DNA of 64,000 bases from assembly GCA_028279345.1 (NCBI GenBank), contig JANQNY010000025.1:17579-81578 (forward strand). The letters are read 5' to 3'. The DNA comes from Geminicoccaceae bacterium (GTDB lineage: Bacteria > Pseudomonadota > Alphaproteobacteria > Geminicoccales > Geminicoccaceae). Under the pieces are notes generated by a model that saw only the letters and a program-made list of their open reading frames with translations, was not told the origin of the DNA and ran no database searches. The translations under genes were made by a program, and so were the position numbers. The stretch's first letter is position 1. The number at the start of each line of letters is the position of its first letter. Shown piece after piece: positions 16,693-26,625 of the stretch.

Positions 16693-18219
16693 ATGACCCA
16701 TGCGCCGATGCTGGCCCTGATCGCCGGGCTCGCGGCGACACCTGCGCTCGCCGTCGACTTCACCTGGTCCAGCCAGGGCGAGCCCAGCACCATGGACCCG
16801 CACGCGGCGGCGACAGCACCCGTACTGAGCTTCCTCAACAACATCTACGAGGGCCTGGTCCGCCGCGGGCCGGACATGACCCTCGAGCCCAGCCTCGCGC
16901 TTGCCTGGGAGCCGATGGGCGTCGAGGGATGGCGCTTCACCTTGCGGGAGGGCGTGCGCTTCCACGACGGCGCGGCGTTCGACGCCGACGACGTGCTCTT
17001 TTCCTACGAACGCGCCTCGGCAGACACCTCGGACGTCCGCTCCTGGTTCGCCACAATCGACCGCGTCGAGACACCCGACGCGCGGACCGTCGAGTTCTAC
17101 ACCAAGGTGCCCGACCCATTGTTCCCGAGCGGCATCGCCAACTGGCTCATCATGGACCAGGGCTGGGCGTTGGCGAACGGTGCAGGCACCGCGAGCCGCG
17201 ACGCCTCAACCGCGGCGACCTTCGACGCCAACGGCACCGGGCCCTACCGGCTCGTCAGCCGCAACCCGGACGTCGTCACGGAGCTCGAGCGCTTCGACGG
17301 CTGGTGGGGCGAGCTGCCCGAGGTGACGCGAGCGACCTTCCGGCCGCTTGCCAGTGACGCCACGCGTGTCGCCGCCCTCCTGTCGGGCGAGGTCGACCTC
17401 ATCGAGCCGGTGCCCCTGCAGGACGTCGGACGCCTGGAGGCGGCCGGGGACATCACCGTGCTGTCGGGGATCGAGAGCCGGGTGATCTTCTTCGGCTTCG
17501 ATCACGGCAGCGAGGGCCCACTCACCGACGTACGCGTGCGCGAGGCCATCTACCGGACGCTCGACGCCGAGGCGATCGTCGACCGGATCATGCGGGGCCA
17601 GGCCCGCACGGCGGGCTTGCTCATCGCGCCCGGCGTCAACGCCTATGTGGCCGAGGACGACCTTCGGCTCGCGACCGACCGTGACCTCGCCCGCGAGCTA
17701 CTGGCCGAAGCTGGCTACCAGGATGGCTTCCCGCTCACGCTCCGCTGCTCCAACGACCGCTACATCAACGACGAGGCCATCTGCACCGCCGCCGTCTCGA
17801 TGCTGCAGCAGATCGGCATCGACGCCACGCTCGATGCGGTGCCGGTCAGCATCTACTGGGACGAGCTGCGCGCGGGCGACTTCGACATGTACCTCCTGGG
17901 CTGGTCGCCTGGCACGTTCGACGCGGAACACCCGATCCGCTTCCTTTTGCACACGCCCGATCCCGAGCGCCGGCTCGGCAGCTGGAACTTCGGCGGCTTC
18001 AGCGATGCCCGCGTCGACGAGCTCCTACCGCAACTCCAGCGCGAGCTGAATCCCGACGCGCGTCAGGCGATGATCGACGAGGTGCACGTCATCATGAAGG
18101 ACGCGGTCGCCTACGTGCCGATGCACGTGCAGCCCCTAGTCTGGGCCATTCGCGAGCCTTTCACCATCACCCAGCGCCCTGACAACTTCCTCCTCTTGCG
18201 GTGGGTCGAGGTCAAGTGA
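16693..18219 (+). CDS. ABC transporter substrate-binding protein, family 5 (peptide/nickel type), orphan
   Basis: Periplasmic receptor of 508 residues. A Sec signal peptide covers residues 1-20 (LALIAGLAATPALA), followed by the family-5 opening TWSSQGEPSTMDPHAA and NNIYEGLVRR. VRFHDGAAFDADDVLFSYER is the conserved SBP_bac_5 signature, and DVRVREAIYRTLDAEAIVDR follows. The ATG at 16693 has GGGAGG 5 nt upstream. No permease or ATPase gene is adjacent, so it either uses a distant transporter or the one at 30-35 kb. The ligand is unknown. Confidence 0.9.
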   Translation: MTHAPMLALIAGLAATPALAVDFTWSSQGEPSTMDPHAAATAPVLSFLNNIYEGLVRRGPDMTLEPSLALAWEPMGVEGWRFTLREGVRFHDGAAFDADDVLFSYERASADTSDVRSWFATIDRVETPDARTVEFYTKVPDPLFPSGIANWLIMDQGWALANGAGTASRDASTAATFDANGTGPYRLVSRNPDVVTELERFDGWWGELPEVTRATFRPLASDATRVAALLSGEVDLIEPVPLQDVGRLEAAGDITVLSGIESRVIFFGFDHGSEGPLTDVRVREAIYRTLDAEAIVDRIMRGQARTAGLLIAPGVNAYVAEDDLRLATDRDLARELLAEAGYQDGFPLTLRCSNDRYINDEAICTAAVSMLQQIGIDATLDAVPVSIYWDELRAGDFDMYLLGWSPGTFDAEHPIRFLLHTPDPERRLGSWNFGGFSDARVDELLPQLQRELNPDARQAMIDEVHVIMKDAVAYVPMHVQPLVWAIREPFTITQRPDNFLLLRWVEVK

Positions 18220-18766
18220 GGGCGCGTTGACGGGGTGCCGGCTCAGTCTCTCACCCCCTTCGGCGTACAGTCATTCGCGCATGAGGTCAGCGGTAAACCC
18301 GTGTCTGGACCGACGTGAGCATCGATATCGTTGCTGGTCGAAGCCAAGGTGCGGAGGGCGTTGCTCTCCCCGGCAGCTTGGACGACGCGATGCGCGTCAA
18401 GCGGCACAAGGCGCGCCGCGAGGTCTGTCTCCCCGAGAACGCAGCGACCTTTGTCGACGCGCGTCGTCACACCACTATTAGGCGGCGAGTGTCCCCCTGC
18501 CCCGATGCGCAGCCTACATCCCGCGGTTAGCCATTCGGGGAGCCATCGCTTGTCATGACGAGCGAGTTGGCTGTGGTTCTCGACCCTGACCTCCAACCGC
18601 TCTCCGACGAGTGCCCAACAAGGCCCGTCACTTGCTACTCTCCGACCACGACCATTCGACTTCCGCCCAAGAGCAGCTTAGTCTGCACATTGCGAGAAAT
18701 GGGTCAGCGTCCCGAGAACTTTGAAGGCCGGCCCCGGCGTTCAACCGGCCGGTTGGTCGACATCCA
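18220..18766. other. Long intergenic gap, nothing recognised
   Basis: Nearly 550 nt between the convergent binding-protein and holA genes. Reading frames here are short and resemble no known family. An imperfect GGCCGG/CCGGCC hairpin lies near 18727-18752, just beyond the holA stop, and could act in termination, but it lacks a T-tract. Confidence 0.45.
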
Positions 18767-19834
18767 TTAGGCGCCGTTCCCGCCCGACGTGGCGCCGCCG
18801 CCGCTCGTGGACCGCGCGGTCGGCTGAGCGGCAGCGAGGCGAAGCACGACGCGGCGGCAGAGCAACTCGCCGGGCATGCCGGTGGTCTTGCAGGCGCGTT
18901 CGGTTGCCGCCAGGGATTCGAGGTCAGCGCGCAGCTGGGCGGCGCGGCGACGCCGTAGCGCCCGCTGGAAACCCGGCTTCGCGCGGAAGAAGATCGGCGG
19001 CCGGCTGCCGTCGATCACGACGTCGAGCGACGTGCCACGCTCCACTTCCAACGCCATGGTCCACAGCCGGCGGTAGTGGTTGGTGAGCGCGCGAACAATG
19101 CCGACCGGCGTCTGGCGCTGTGCCAAGAGACGCTCGGTGAGCACAACCGCATCGGCTGGGGCACCAGTCGCCGTGGCCTGAAGCAGCGCGTCCAGCTCGA
19201 GCACCGAGCTGTCGCCGATGCACGCTTCGACGTCTGCCAACCGCACCTCGGGCCGGCCACCCAAATAGAGCTGCAGCTTCTCAAGCTCTCGGCTCATCAC
19301 CCCACGGTCGGCGCCAAGGTGCGTTTGGAGGTAGTCAACGACGTCGCGATCTGCCCCGAGCCCCATCTCGCGCAAGCGTTCGCGGATGAGCCGCTGGAGC
19401 TGCTCGCCCTCGGCGCGATAGCAGGGGACCGCTGCGGCTTGCGCCGCCTTCTCGAAGAGCTTCCGCAAACTCGAGCTCGCCGGCAGGTCGCGCGCCTCGA
19501 CCAACAACGGGGCTTCCACCGCATCGAGCTCCAGCACGGAGGCGATTGCGGTAGTGGCCGCATCACCTGCATCGGACACACGGACGAGCCGGCGCCCGCC
19601 GAGCATGGAATAGGCCTGGCTCTCGTCCGCCAGTCGCGCCGGGTCCTGACGCACCTCGTCGGCGGAAAGCGTCGTCTGCGCGAGCGGATCGCCGAGATCG
19701 TCGAGCCACTGCCGACGTACCAGCGCGCTGCGCTCGGCGACGAGGCCCTGATCGGGGCCGTAGAGCAAGACCGCGCGGATCTTGGGCGGCAGGCGCGCGA
19801 TGAACGTATCGAGCTCGCGCGCTGCCGGCTTCAA
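18767..19834 (-). CDS. holA: DNA polymerase III subunit delta
   Basis: Clamp-loader delta subunit of 355 residues, which opens the beta sliding clamp during replication. The N-terminus (RAVLLYGPDQGLVAERSALV) has the degenerate P-loop-like start typical of HolA, without a working Walker A. Later segments fit domain III (ALLQATATGAPADAV, ALTNHYRRLWTMALEVE). It starts with TTG overlapping the lptE stop (TTGA), so the two are translationally coupled. The lptE-holA order downstream of leuS is common in proteobacteria. Confidence 0.92.
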   Translation of the reverse strand: MKPAARELDTFIARLPPKIRAVLLYGPDQGLVAERSALVRRQWLDDLGDPLAQTTLSADEVRQDPARLADESQAYSMLGGRRLVRVSDAGDAATTAIASVLELDAVEAPLLVEARDLPASSSLRKLFEKAAQAAAVPCYRAEGEQLQRLIRERLREMGLGADRDVVDYLQTHLGADRGVMSRELEKLQLYLGGRPEVRLADVEACIGDSSVLELDALLQATATGAPADAVVLTERLLAQRQTPVGIVRALTNHYRRLWTMALEVERGTSLDVVIDGSRPPIFFRAKPGFQRALRRRRAAQLRADLESLAATERACKTTGMPGELLCRRVVLRLAAAQPTARSTSGGGATSGGNGA

Positions 19835-20337
19835 ACCGCTTCCCGCTCGAAATAGGCGGTCAGCTGCTGTCGGAGAGCCACGGCCAGGGCCTGGGCGGCG
19901 CGCCGCTCGGCGTCCTCGCGCGCTACGAGATCGTTGTAGGGGTCGCGTGTGACGTTGAAGCTGGCGATACGCTCGACACGCCCACGATCGACCACCGCGT
20001 TCTCCCCAAGGTCGATGAGGGCGTAGGTCGCAGCCAGCGCATAGTCCCTGCGGGTGACAACACCGTCCAGCTGGATGATGAGACTGCTGATCCGCCGCGC
20101 GAGCTGCCAGTCGAGGCGAAAGCGTGTGGGCACCGAAGCGCGGGTCGGATTGAGCTGGTCGAGAACCGCGGTCCGGACCTTGAACGTCAGCTCGCTTCGC
20201 GCATCGGGAAGCTCGATCGCGGCTAGATCCGACTGCAGCGGGGCCTCAGCATCGCGCCTCGCATAAACGGGCTCGAACCCGCAGCCGCCCAGCGCCAACA
20301 AGGCGGTCGCCGTGAGCCTTCGTCTAGACCACGACAT
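19831..20337 (-). CDS. lptE: LPS-assembly lipoprotein LptE
   Basis: Outer-membrane lipoprotein that plugs the LptD barrel and helps insert lipopolysaccharide. The signal peptide ends in the lipobox LGGC near residues 16-19, followed by GFEPVYA, a typical LptE start. Length is 168 residues. The ATG overlaps the leuS 3' end by 14 nt and the stop overlaps holA. Sequence conservation in this family is low, so the call rests on the lipobox, GFxPxY motif and gene order. Confidence 0.88.
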   Translation of the reverse strand: MSWSRRRLTATALLALGGCGFEPVYARRDAEAPLQSDLAAIELPDARSELTFKVRTAVLDQLNPTRASVPTRFRLDWQLARRISSLIIQLDGVVTRRDYALAATYALIDLGENAVVDRGRVERIASFNVTRDPYNDLVAREDAERRAAQALAVALRQQLTAYFEREAV

Positions 20338-22882
20338 TCACGATCCGATCGGCAACGACGATGACCTTGCGAGGGCTCTTGCCAGCCATCGCCCGCTGGA
20401 CGTTCTCGAGAGCCAGTGCCGCCTCGCGCGCAGCCGCCTCGTCGCTCCCCGCGGGCAAGGCCACCTCGCCTCGGCGCTTGCCGTTGACCTGAACGGCCAG
20501 GGTCACGGTGTCCGCAGTGAGCCACGCCGGGTCAGCTACAGGCCAAGCAGCGTCTGCGACGAGGCCGACATTGCCTAAGCGCTCCCACAGCTCTTCGGCG
20601 AGATGCGGGGTCATCGGCGCGAGCAGACGCACCAGCACATCGAACGCCTCGCGAAACAGGGCCGGTGCTGCCGGATCGGCGACGTCGAACGCTTCGAGCG
20701 CGTTGGTGAGCTCGCGGATCTGCGCCACAGACTTGTTGAAATGGAAGCGCTCGAGGCCAGCGGTCGCGCCGTCGATCGTGCCATGGACCAACCGCCTGAG
20801 CGCGCCCGCTTCGTCCGATAGCACATCCGGCGTCGCCGTTGCGGGCGGTGCGATGCCGGAAAGCCGCTCGTCGATCAGACGCCAAACGCGGTTGAGGTAG
20901 CGCCAAGCTCCGTCGATGCCGGCTTCGGTCCACTCCAGATCACGGTCGGGCGGGCTATCCGACAGCATGAACAAACGCGCGCAATCGGCACCGTAACTCT
21001 CGATGATGGCCTGCGGGTCGATCACGTTCTTCTTGGACTTGGACATCTTCTCGACGCGACCGACGGTCACCGGCGCGCCGTCGCTGACGCGCACCCAGCC
21101 CTCGTCCTCCTCGCGCACCTCGTCGGGCGACAGCCAGCGCCCGTCGTCGTCGCGGAAGGTGCGGTGCGTAACCATGCCCTGGGTGAAGAGCCCGGCGAAC
21201 GGTTCGTCGAGGCCGACGTGACCGGCTGCGCGCATCGCCCGGGTGAAAAAGCGCGAGTAGAGGAGATGCAGGACGGCGTGCTCGACGCCACCAACATACT
21301 GGTCAACCGGCAACCAATAGTCGACGGCGTCGCGATCCACGGGGTGCTCCGTCGCCGCGGGTGAGCAGAACCGCGCGAAGTACCAAGAGCTGTCGACAAA
21401 CGTATCCATCGTGTCGGTTTCGCGCCGCGCCTGGCGCCCGTCGCGGAGCGTCACCCGGCTCCAGCTGGGGTGACGCGCGAGCGGATTGCCGGGTTCATCG
21501 AAGGCGATGTCCTCCGGCAACAGCACTGGCAGCTGATCGCGCGGCACCGGCACAACGCTGCCGTTGTCGACGTAGAGCACCGGGATCGGGCAGCCCCAAT
21601 AGCGCTGGCGTGAGACACCCCAGTCACGCAGCCGGAAGGTGGTCTCGCCGTCGCCCACGCCCATGGCCTCGAGCCGAGCGATGACGGCTGCCTTGGCCCC
21701 TTCGATGTCGAGGCCGTCGAGAAAGTCCGAGTGGAACAGGCGGCCCGGACCAACATAGGCTTGCTCGCCGATCTCGAACGTGGCCGGGTCGGCACCGTCG
21801 GGCAGCACGACCGGCGTGACCGGACGGCCGTACTTGCGCGCGAAGTCGAGGTCGCGCTGATCGTGCGCGGGGCAGCCGAAGATGGCGCCGGTGCCGTAGT
21901 CCATCAGAACGAAATTGGCGACGTAGATGGGTAGCGGCTCGCCGGTGAGCGGGTTCCGGCAGACGAGGCCCGTGTCGAAGCCGAGCTTGTCGGCCTTGGC
22001 GATCGCCTCCTCGCTGGTGCCGATGCGCGTGCAGTCGTCGATAAAGGCGGCGAGGGCCAGCTGGCTTTGCGCCTGCTCGAGGGCAAGCGGATGATCCGGC
22101 GCGACGGCCATGAAACTCGCGCCGTAGAGCGTGTCCGGCCGGGTCGTGAACACCTCCAGCGGCGCGTCCCGGCCATCAATCGAAAAGCGAACCCGGGCAC
22201 CCTGCGACTTGCCGATCCAGTTCCGCTGCATCAGGCGGACCTTGTCGGGCCAGCGATCGAGGTCGTCGATGGCGTCCAGCAGCGCGTCGCTGAATGCGGT
22301 GATCTTGAAGAACCATTGCGAAAGCTTGCGCCGCTCGACCGGAACGCCGGACCGCCAGCCACGACCGTCGACGACCTGCTCGTTGGCGAGGACGGTCTGG
22401 TCGACCGGATCCCAGTTAACCCAACTCTCCTTCCGATAGACGAGACCGCGCTCGTAGAAATCGAGGAAGAGCGATTGCTGCTGGTGGACGTAGGCCGGAT
22501 CACACGTGGCGAGTTCCCGCGACCAGTCGAGCGAGAGGCCAATACATTTGAATTGTGTCCGCATCTCCGCGATGTTCGCGTAGGTCCACTCGCGGGGATG
22601 GACATTGCGCTCCATGGCGGCGTTCTCGGCCGGCAGGCCGAAGGCGTCCCACCCCATGGGATGGAGCACGTTGTAGCCCTGCATGCGCCGCGAGCGCGCG
22701 ACCACGTCGCCTAGGGTGTAGTTGCGCACATGGCCGATGTGGACGCGCCCCGACGGATAGGGGAACATCTCGAGCACGTAGCACTTCGGAAGATCTGGCC
22801 GGATGTGCGCGGTGAAGGTGCCGCGTTCCTCCCAGACACGTTGCCACTTCGCCTCGGTTGCGCGCACGGCATAGCGGGACAC
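20324..22882 (-). CDS. leuS: Leucyl-tRNA synthetase
   Basis: Class I aminoacyl-tRNA synthetase charging tRNA-Leu, 852 residues. The HIGH motif appears as [15 protein letters not shown] (HIGH at residues 48-51) and KMSKS as [14 protein letters not shown] in the C-terminal part. The CP1 editing domain is present ([20 protein letters not shown]). It starts with GTG. The gene is 16 nt downstream of the DUF3576 lipoprotein gene and overlaps lptE, making a DUF3576-leuS-lptE-holA operon. Confidence 0.97.
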   Translation of the reverse strand: MSRYAVRATEAKWQRVWEERGTFTAHIRPDLPKCYVLEMFPYPSGRVHIGHVRNYTLGDVVARSRRMQGYNVLHPMGWDAFGLPAENAAMERNVHPREWTYANIAEMRTQFKCIGLSLDWSRELATCDPAYVHQQQSLFLDFYERGLVYRKESWVNWDPVDQTVLANEQVVDGRGWRSGVPVERRKLSQWFFKITAFSDALLDAIDDLDRWPDKVRLMQRNWIGKSQGARVRFSIDGRDAPLEVFTTRPDTLYGASFMAVAPDHPLALEQAQSQLALAAFIDDCTRIGTSEEAIAKADKLGFDTGLVCRNPLTGEPLPIYVANFVLMDYGTGAIFGCPAHDQRDLDFARKYGRPVTPVVLPDGADPATFEIGEQAYVGPGRLFHSDFLDGLDIEGAKAAVIARLEAMGVGDGETTFRLRDWGVSRQRYWGCPIPVLYVDNGSVVPVPRDQLPVLLPEDIAFDEPGNPLARHPSWSRVTLRDGRQARRETDTMDTFVDSSWYFARFCSPAATEHPVDRDAVDYWLPVDQYVGGVEHAVLHLLYSRFFTRAMRAAGHVGLDEPFAGLFTQGMVTHRTFRDDDGRWLSPDEVREEDEGWVRVSDGAPVTVGRVEKMSKSKKNVIDPQAIIESYGADCARLFMLSDSPPDRDLEWTEAGIDGAWRYLNRVWRLIDERLSGIAPPATATPDVLSDEAGALRRLVHGTIDGATAGLERFHFNKSVAQIRELTNALEAFDVADPAAPALFREAFDVLVRLLAPMTPHLAEELWERLGNVGLVADAAWPVADPAWLTADTVTLAVQVNGKRRGEVALPAGSDEAAAREAALALENVQRAMAGKSPRKVIVVADRIVNVVV

Positions 22883-22898
22883 GCGCGGTTGCTCCGTG

Positions 22899-23429
22899 TC
22901 AGCCGGCGGCGAGGCGCAGCTCGCGCGCGCGGGTCAGAACCGTGTCCTCCAGCTGACGGCCGACGGCCGAGTCCACTGGCGCATCGCGCCAACCGTTCCC
23001 GGAACGTGTCTGCCTAAAGACCGACACCTTGAGCGCGTCGGCACGAAGCTGGGTGTCGAGAATGAACACGTTGACCTTGAGCCGCTCGTTCTCATCCGCG
23101 GCCGGTTGGTACCAGTCCGTGATGATCACCCCGCCGAAAGGGTCCGCCGACACGAGTGGCATGAAGTCCAGGGTGTCGAGAGAGGCTCGCCAGAGAAACG
23201 CGTTCACCCCGAGCCCACCACCCGGAGGACCGTCCGCACCCGTCCCCGTGCCAGCCGAGAACGTCAGCGCATCCTCGCCGAACAGTCGGCCGTACCGCTC
23301 ATCTGTTCTGATCTCATCGCGATCGCGCGCGTCGACCCCAGTGTTCGTCGGCTCGGCGGCGCACGCCGTCAGCAGGAACAGCGGGATGAGCAGGATGCGG
23401 AAGGGAAAAGACACGCGTGTTCTAGGCAT
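22899..23429 (-). CDS. DUF3576 family lipoprotein
   Basis: Exported lipoprotein of 176 residues, function unknown. It has a signal peptide with the lipobox LLTAC (about residues 19-23). The conserved block [20 protein letters not shown] followed by [15 protein letters not shown] is the DUF3576 hallmark. The protein is found mainly in alphaproteobacteria directly upstream of leuS, as here, and is probably attached to the outer membrane. Confidence 0.87.
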   Translation of the reverse strand: MPRTRVSFPFRILLIPLFLLTACAAEPTNTGVDARDRDEIRTDERYGRLFGEDALTFSAGTGTGADGPPGGGLGVNAFLWRASLDTLDFMPLVSADPFGGVIITDWYQPAADENERLKVNVFILDTQLRADALKVSVFRQTRSGNGWRDAPVDSAVGRQLEDTVLTRARELRLAAG

Positions 23430-23503
23430 CTTCGGAGCTGCAACGGGATCGCGTTGTGCGTACGCGTCTGGGCAGCGAACGGCAAGCCCAGTCGACGCTG
23501 GTG

Positions 23504-24067
23504 TCAGAAGGATAGGCGGAACCGGAGGATGCCTGCGGCCTCGTCATCATCACCGGCATCGTCTGAGAGGCCGTAGCTGAGGCCGGCGCCGACCGAGACG
23601 CCTGGAGCGGTCGCCAAGTCGGCACCTAGAGCATAGCGGCTCGAATCGATGCCGCCCGCGCCACCGAGTTCCGCATAGCTCATGCTCGTCGTAACGCTGC
23701 CGAACTCGATTGTCGCGCGAACGTCGTCGCGTTCGACGGCCCCACGCGTCGTCTGGGCGATCTCGCCGCGAACCGCCACGTCGTCCAGCGCGATGGCGCC
23801 ACCGATCGCAAACCCTTCGCCGGAGGTCATATCGCCGAAATGCCGACCGCCGCTGCGCAACGGCGCGTAGGTCAAGGTGACCCGCGCATCGTCCAGATCG
23901 AAGACCCCAGGCAGGCGCGGGGTGAACGACAAAACTGCTTCGGATTGGTTTGCGCTGCCTGCATGGGAAAGCTCGAGTGGACTACCGAGACGCCACGGCT
24001 CCGCATTGGCGGACGCCGCCAACGCCCCAACGGCAAGCACTACCAATAGGAGAAACGTCCACCGCAT
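23504..24067 (-). CDS. Predicted exported outer-membrane beta-barrel-like protein, unknown function
   Basis: A 187-residue protein with a Sec signal peptide (LLLVVLAVGALAASANA). The mature part alternates polar and apolar residues in short strands rich in Gly and Ser (ATIEFGSVTTSMSYAELGG, GVSVGAGLSYGLSD) and ends LRFRLSF. A C-terminal aromatic residue is the BAM recognition signal of outer-membrane barrels. An ATG at 24067 with GGAG upstream is preferred over a GTG four codons earlier. It lies between the porin terminator and the DUF3576 gene. It resembles the second half of Gram-negative porins but is short, so it may be a small barrel or a porin derivative. Confidence 0.65.
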   Translation of the reverse strand: MRWTFLLLVVLAVGALAASANAEPWRLGSPLELSHAGSANQSEAVLSFTPRLPGVFDLDDARVTLTYAPLRSGGRHFGDMTSGEGFAIGGAIALDDVAVRGEIAQTTRGAVERDDVRATIEFGSVTTSMSYAELGGAGGIDSSRYALGADLATAPGVSVGAGLSYGLSDDAGDDDEAAGILRFRLSF

Positions 24068-24146
24068 CCGTGGCTCCACGACTAGGCGCCTTATCGGCCG
24101 AATTAGTCACTAAGTCAAGTGGAGCTTTAGACCAGTGACCGTCATC

Positions 24147-24178
24147 ACAAAAGAAACGGCGGGCCCAAAGGCCCGCCG
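24147..24178 (-). terminator. Rho-independent terminator of the porin gene
   Basis: On the minus strand, downstream of the porin stop, a perfect 9-bp stem CGGCGGGCC/GGCCCGCCG with a 4-nt loop is followed by TTTCTTTT. It insulates the porin transcript from the downstream genes. Confidence 0.88.
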
Positions 24179-24210
24179 CGTCCCGCGAGAAAGTAAGCAG
24201 TTGGTTAAGA

Positions 24211-25359
24211 TCAGAAGGCCACCCGAAGTTCGACCAGGGCGTTCATGCCATCGTTACCGCCAATGCCGCCGAAGTTCTCGACATAAGCGACGTCGCCGCG
24301 CAGCGCGACACCAGGAAGGATCGGGGTGTCGGCACTCAGGACGTACTGCTGCTGTCCGTCGCCATCCGCAACGTTGTCGAACTGATAACCGAAGGACGTA
24401 CCCACACCGGCGAATTCGGTGCCGAGGCCGACATTCCAGAAGCCGGAACGGTCCGTCACCTCACTGGTCTCATCGGCATAGGAACCAGCGAGCGAGAAGC
24501 CGGCGAAGCCGATTTCGGCACCGACCTGCCAGTTGTTCATGTCGTCTTCGGAAGCCGTGGCGCGCGACCAACCGGCGAAGATGCCGCCGGTCACCGGGCC
24601 GATCGCACCCTGCCAGTTCGCACCGATCGCGACGTTGTCTTCGCGATCTTCCGTCGTGCCGACGCTCTCGCCGAAGTCGTCGGAGTTGATCGAGTAGCTG
24701 ACGCCACCCTGGAAGCCCGCAACCACCGGCGTGAAGTACAGAACCTTGGTTGCCTCGCCGTCGTCGGTCAACTTCGGGTCACCAACGGTCCGCTGGTTAC
24801 CGTCGAGGCCGCCTGTACCGGCGTTGTTGATCGAGCCGTTGATGTTCAGGATGTCGACGACGCTGTCTTCGTTACCGAACCGGAACTCGCCCCAGCTATT
24901 CTGGAAGTAGATCCAGAGCTCGTCCCAATTGGCATTGGAGAAGTCGCTGGTGTCGAGCTCGAGCTCGAGATTGGCACCGTAGCGGATGCCCGTGGCGTCA
25001 CCGACGCCATCGGCGCGGAAGACGATCTCGGCGTCCTGGTTGAAGAACAGCTCGCGCGGGTCGCCGAGTTCCTGCTCCTCTTCTGCTTCGACCGTGACCG
25101 CGATCTCGTCACCCTCTTCGATGTCATCGAAGTCGAGGCCCTCAAGATCTTCGCCGGCGATCGAGGCGCCGATCGTAGCTGGATCAGTCGGTCCACGACC
25201 GAAATTGAAGTCACCATCCGCCCACTCAATACCGAAGTCGGCAGTGCCGCGGATCGTCAGGTCCAGCTTGCCGGGCAACTTGAGCTCGCCCGAGAGAGCC
25301 GGCGTCGCGAGGGCGAACGCACCAACCAGCGCGGTCGTCCCGAATAGAAGCTTCTTCAT
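24211..25359 (-). CDS. Gram-negative porin
   Basis: Outer-membrane general porin of 382 residues. The Sec signal peptide is MKKLLFGTTALVGAFALATP ending at ALSG. Strands are typical of alphaproteobacterial porins (LDLTIRGTADFGIEW, GEFRFGNEDSV, GVALRGDVAYVENF) and the last residue is Phe (ELRVAF). ATG 25359 has GGGGAA upstream. Unusual is a strongly acidic segment at residues 69-103 (EDLEGLDFDDIEEGDEI and EAEEEQELGD), probably an extracellular or constriction loop favouring cations. Own terminator downstream; likely highly expressed. Confidence 0.88.
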   Translation of the reverse strand: MKKLLFGTTALVGAFALATPALSGELKLPGKLDLTIRGTADFGIEWADGDFNFGRGPTDPATIGASIAGEDLEGLDFDDIEEGDEIAVTVEAEEEQELGDPRELFFNQDAEIVFRADGVGDATGIRYGANLELELDTSDFSNANWDELWIYFQNSWGEFRFGNEDSVVDILNINGSINNAGTGGLDGNQRTVGDPKLTDDGEATKVLYFTPVVAGFQGGVSYSINSDDFGESVGTTEDREDNVAIGANWQGAIGPVTGGIFAGWSRATASEDDMNNWQVGAEIGFAGFSLAGSYADETSEVTDRSGFWNVGLGTEFAGVGTSFGYQFDNVADGDGQQQYVLSADTPILPGVALRGDVAYVENFGGIGGNDGMNALVELRVAF

Positions 25360-25885
25360 GTCATTCCCCATGTGTTCGCTCGAGCCACGCGGGCCTGGGA
25401 GCAGAGCGTCCACGTCGCGGCGTCGACCGCTCCGGACACCAACCGTAATGATCGTCCGTGTTGCACATCACAAGCACGAACGCATCGCCCACCGCTTCAT
25501 TCTGGCCGATTGTTGCGTGGCGATCACAGTTTTGCGCCGGCGCGGGCTTTGAGAAAAAGCCGTTCCAGACGAACGTGTTAGGCCACGAAGCTCAAGAACC
25601 GCTTCGTTTAGACCGGTGGAGCACGATGTGGCACGTGTCACGTGGACCACAGTCGTAGGCGGCGCCGCTCACGGGGCACGGCGTCAGTCGGCAGCAGCGC
25701 AACTGCTATGCGCCGACCGATCAGTTGAAGTTCCCGCGTAGTCATTCTCCGGCGCGATTGCTTTCGCTGCAGCAACAGTGCTCGCGGATTGCCAATCGAT
25801 GGGAGTGGCTGGTGCCGTGCTGAAGCGCGTTGACAGGGTCGCACCGATTTCCAACGCTGCGGCTCGTCCGAGCGGAGGAGCCATC
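25360..25885. promoter_or_regulatory. Divergent upstream region of porin and yggS
   Basis: A 526-nt gap expected to contain both promoters. The one notable structure is at 25628-25650: two CACGTG hexamers one base apart (25632-25637 and 25639-25644) enclosed by GTGG and CCAC, a possible regulator site. No coding sequence is convincing, and an open frame upstream of yggS lacks a ribosome site. Confidence 0.35.
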
Positions 25886-26566
25886 TTGGTCGAGGCGGAT
25901 GTGTCCGTTGGCGGCAATCTGAGCGCCGTGCGCGCTCGGATCGTCGCGGCGGGTGGCAAAGACACGGTCCTCATCGCGGTCTCGAAGGCGCAACCCGACA
26001 TCAGGGTCGATGAAGCGTTGGCCGCCGGCCAAAGGGTCTTCGGCGAGAATTACGTGCAGCAGGCGAAGGCACGCTGGCCGTCCAGGCGCGCGCATTGGCC
26101 CGACGTCGAGGTCCACCTCATAGGCTCGCTCCAGACCAACAAGGCCGAGGAAGCAGTGGCACTGTTCGACGTCATACAGACGGTCGATCGCGAACGGCTG
26201 GCTGTGGCGCTCTCCAAGGCCGAGCGGAAGCTCGGGCTCAAACGGCGCTACCTGGTCGAGGTCAACACCGGCGAAGAGCCGCAGAAGGGAGGTATCGCGC
26301 CCATGGAGGCGGTCGCGTTCGCAGAGCGCGTGCAGAACGCCCACGGCCTCGACGTCGTCGGCTTCATGGCGATCCCTCCGGCCGAAGAACTTGTCGCGCC
26401 GCACTTCGCGCTGCTCGTCAAGCTCGCCGACGAAGCAGGCGTTCCGTGGCGCAGCATGGGCATGAGCGCCGACTTCGAGGATGCGGTGAAGCTGGGCGCC
26501 ACCCACGTCCGCGTGGGCACTGGGATCTTCGGCGCTCGTGCGCCGCGCAGCGACGCGATGGGTTGA
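25886..26566 (+). CDS. YggS/PLPBP family pyridoxal phosphate homeostasis protein
   Basis: PLP-binding protein of 226 residues with a single alanine-racemase-type TIM barrel; family members buffer free PLP and affect amino-acid and keto-acid balance. The PLP lysine is Lys34 in LIAVSKAQPD; FGENYVQQA, HLIGSLQTNK and the phosphate-binding end SMGMSADFEDAV with RVGTGIFG are all canonical. A TTG at 25886 is chosen because GGAGGA lies 6 nt upstream and gives normal family length. It lies on the other side of the porin from the DUF3576-leuS operon. Confidence 0.9.
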   Translation: MVEADVSVGGNLSAVRARIVAAGGKDTVLIAVSKAQPDIRVDEALAAGQRVFGENYVQQAKARWPSRRAHWPDVEVHLIGSLQTNKAEEAVALFDVIQTVDRERLAVALSKAERKLGLKRRYLVEVNTGEEPQKGGIAPMEAVAFAERVQNAHGLDVVGFMAIPPAEELVAPHFALLVKLADEAGVPWRSMGMSADFEDAVKLGATHVRVGTGIFGARAPRSDAMG

Positions 26567-26625
26567 TGAGGTGGCAGATCCCGCTATGTTCTTGATGCGT
26601 TTGTAGAAAGGTAGAAGGACGTCTC

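Noticed and set aside
20268..20290. GGGCTCGAACCCG resembling a tRNA T-arm
   Set aside because: It lies within lptE coding sequence just after the lipobox and has no acceptor or anticodon arms around it.
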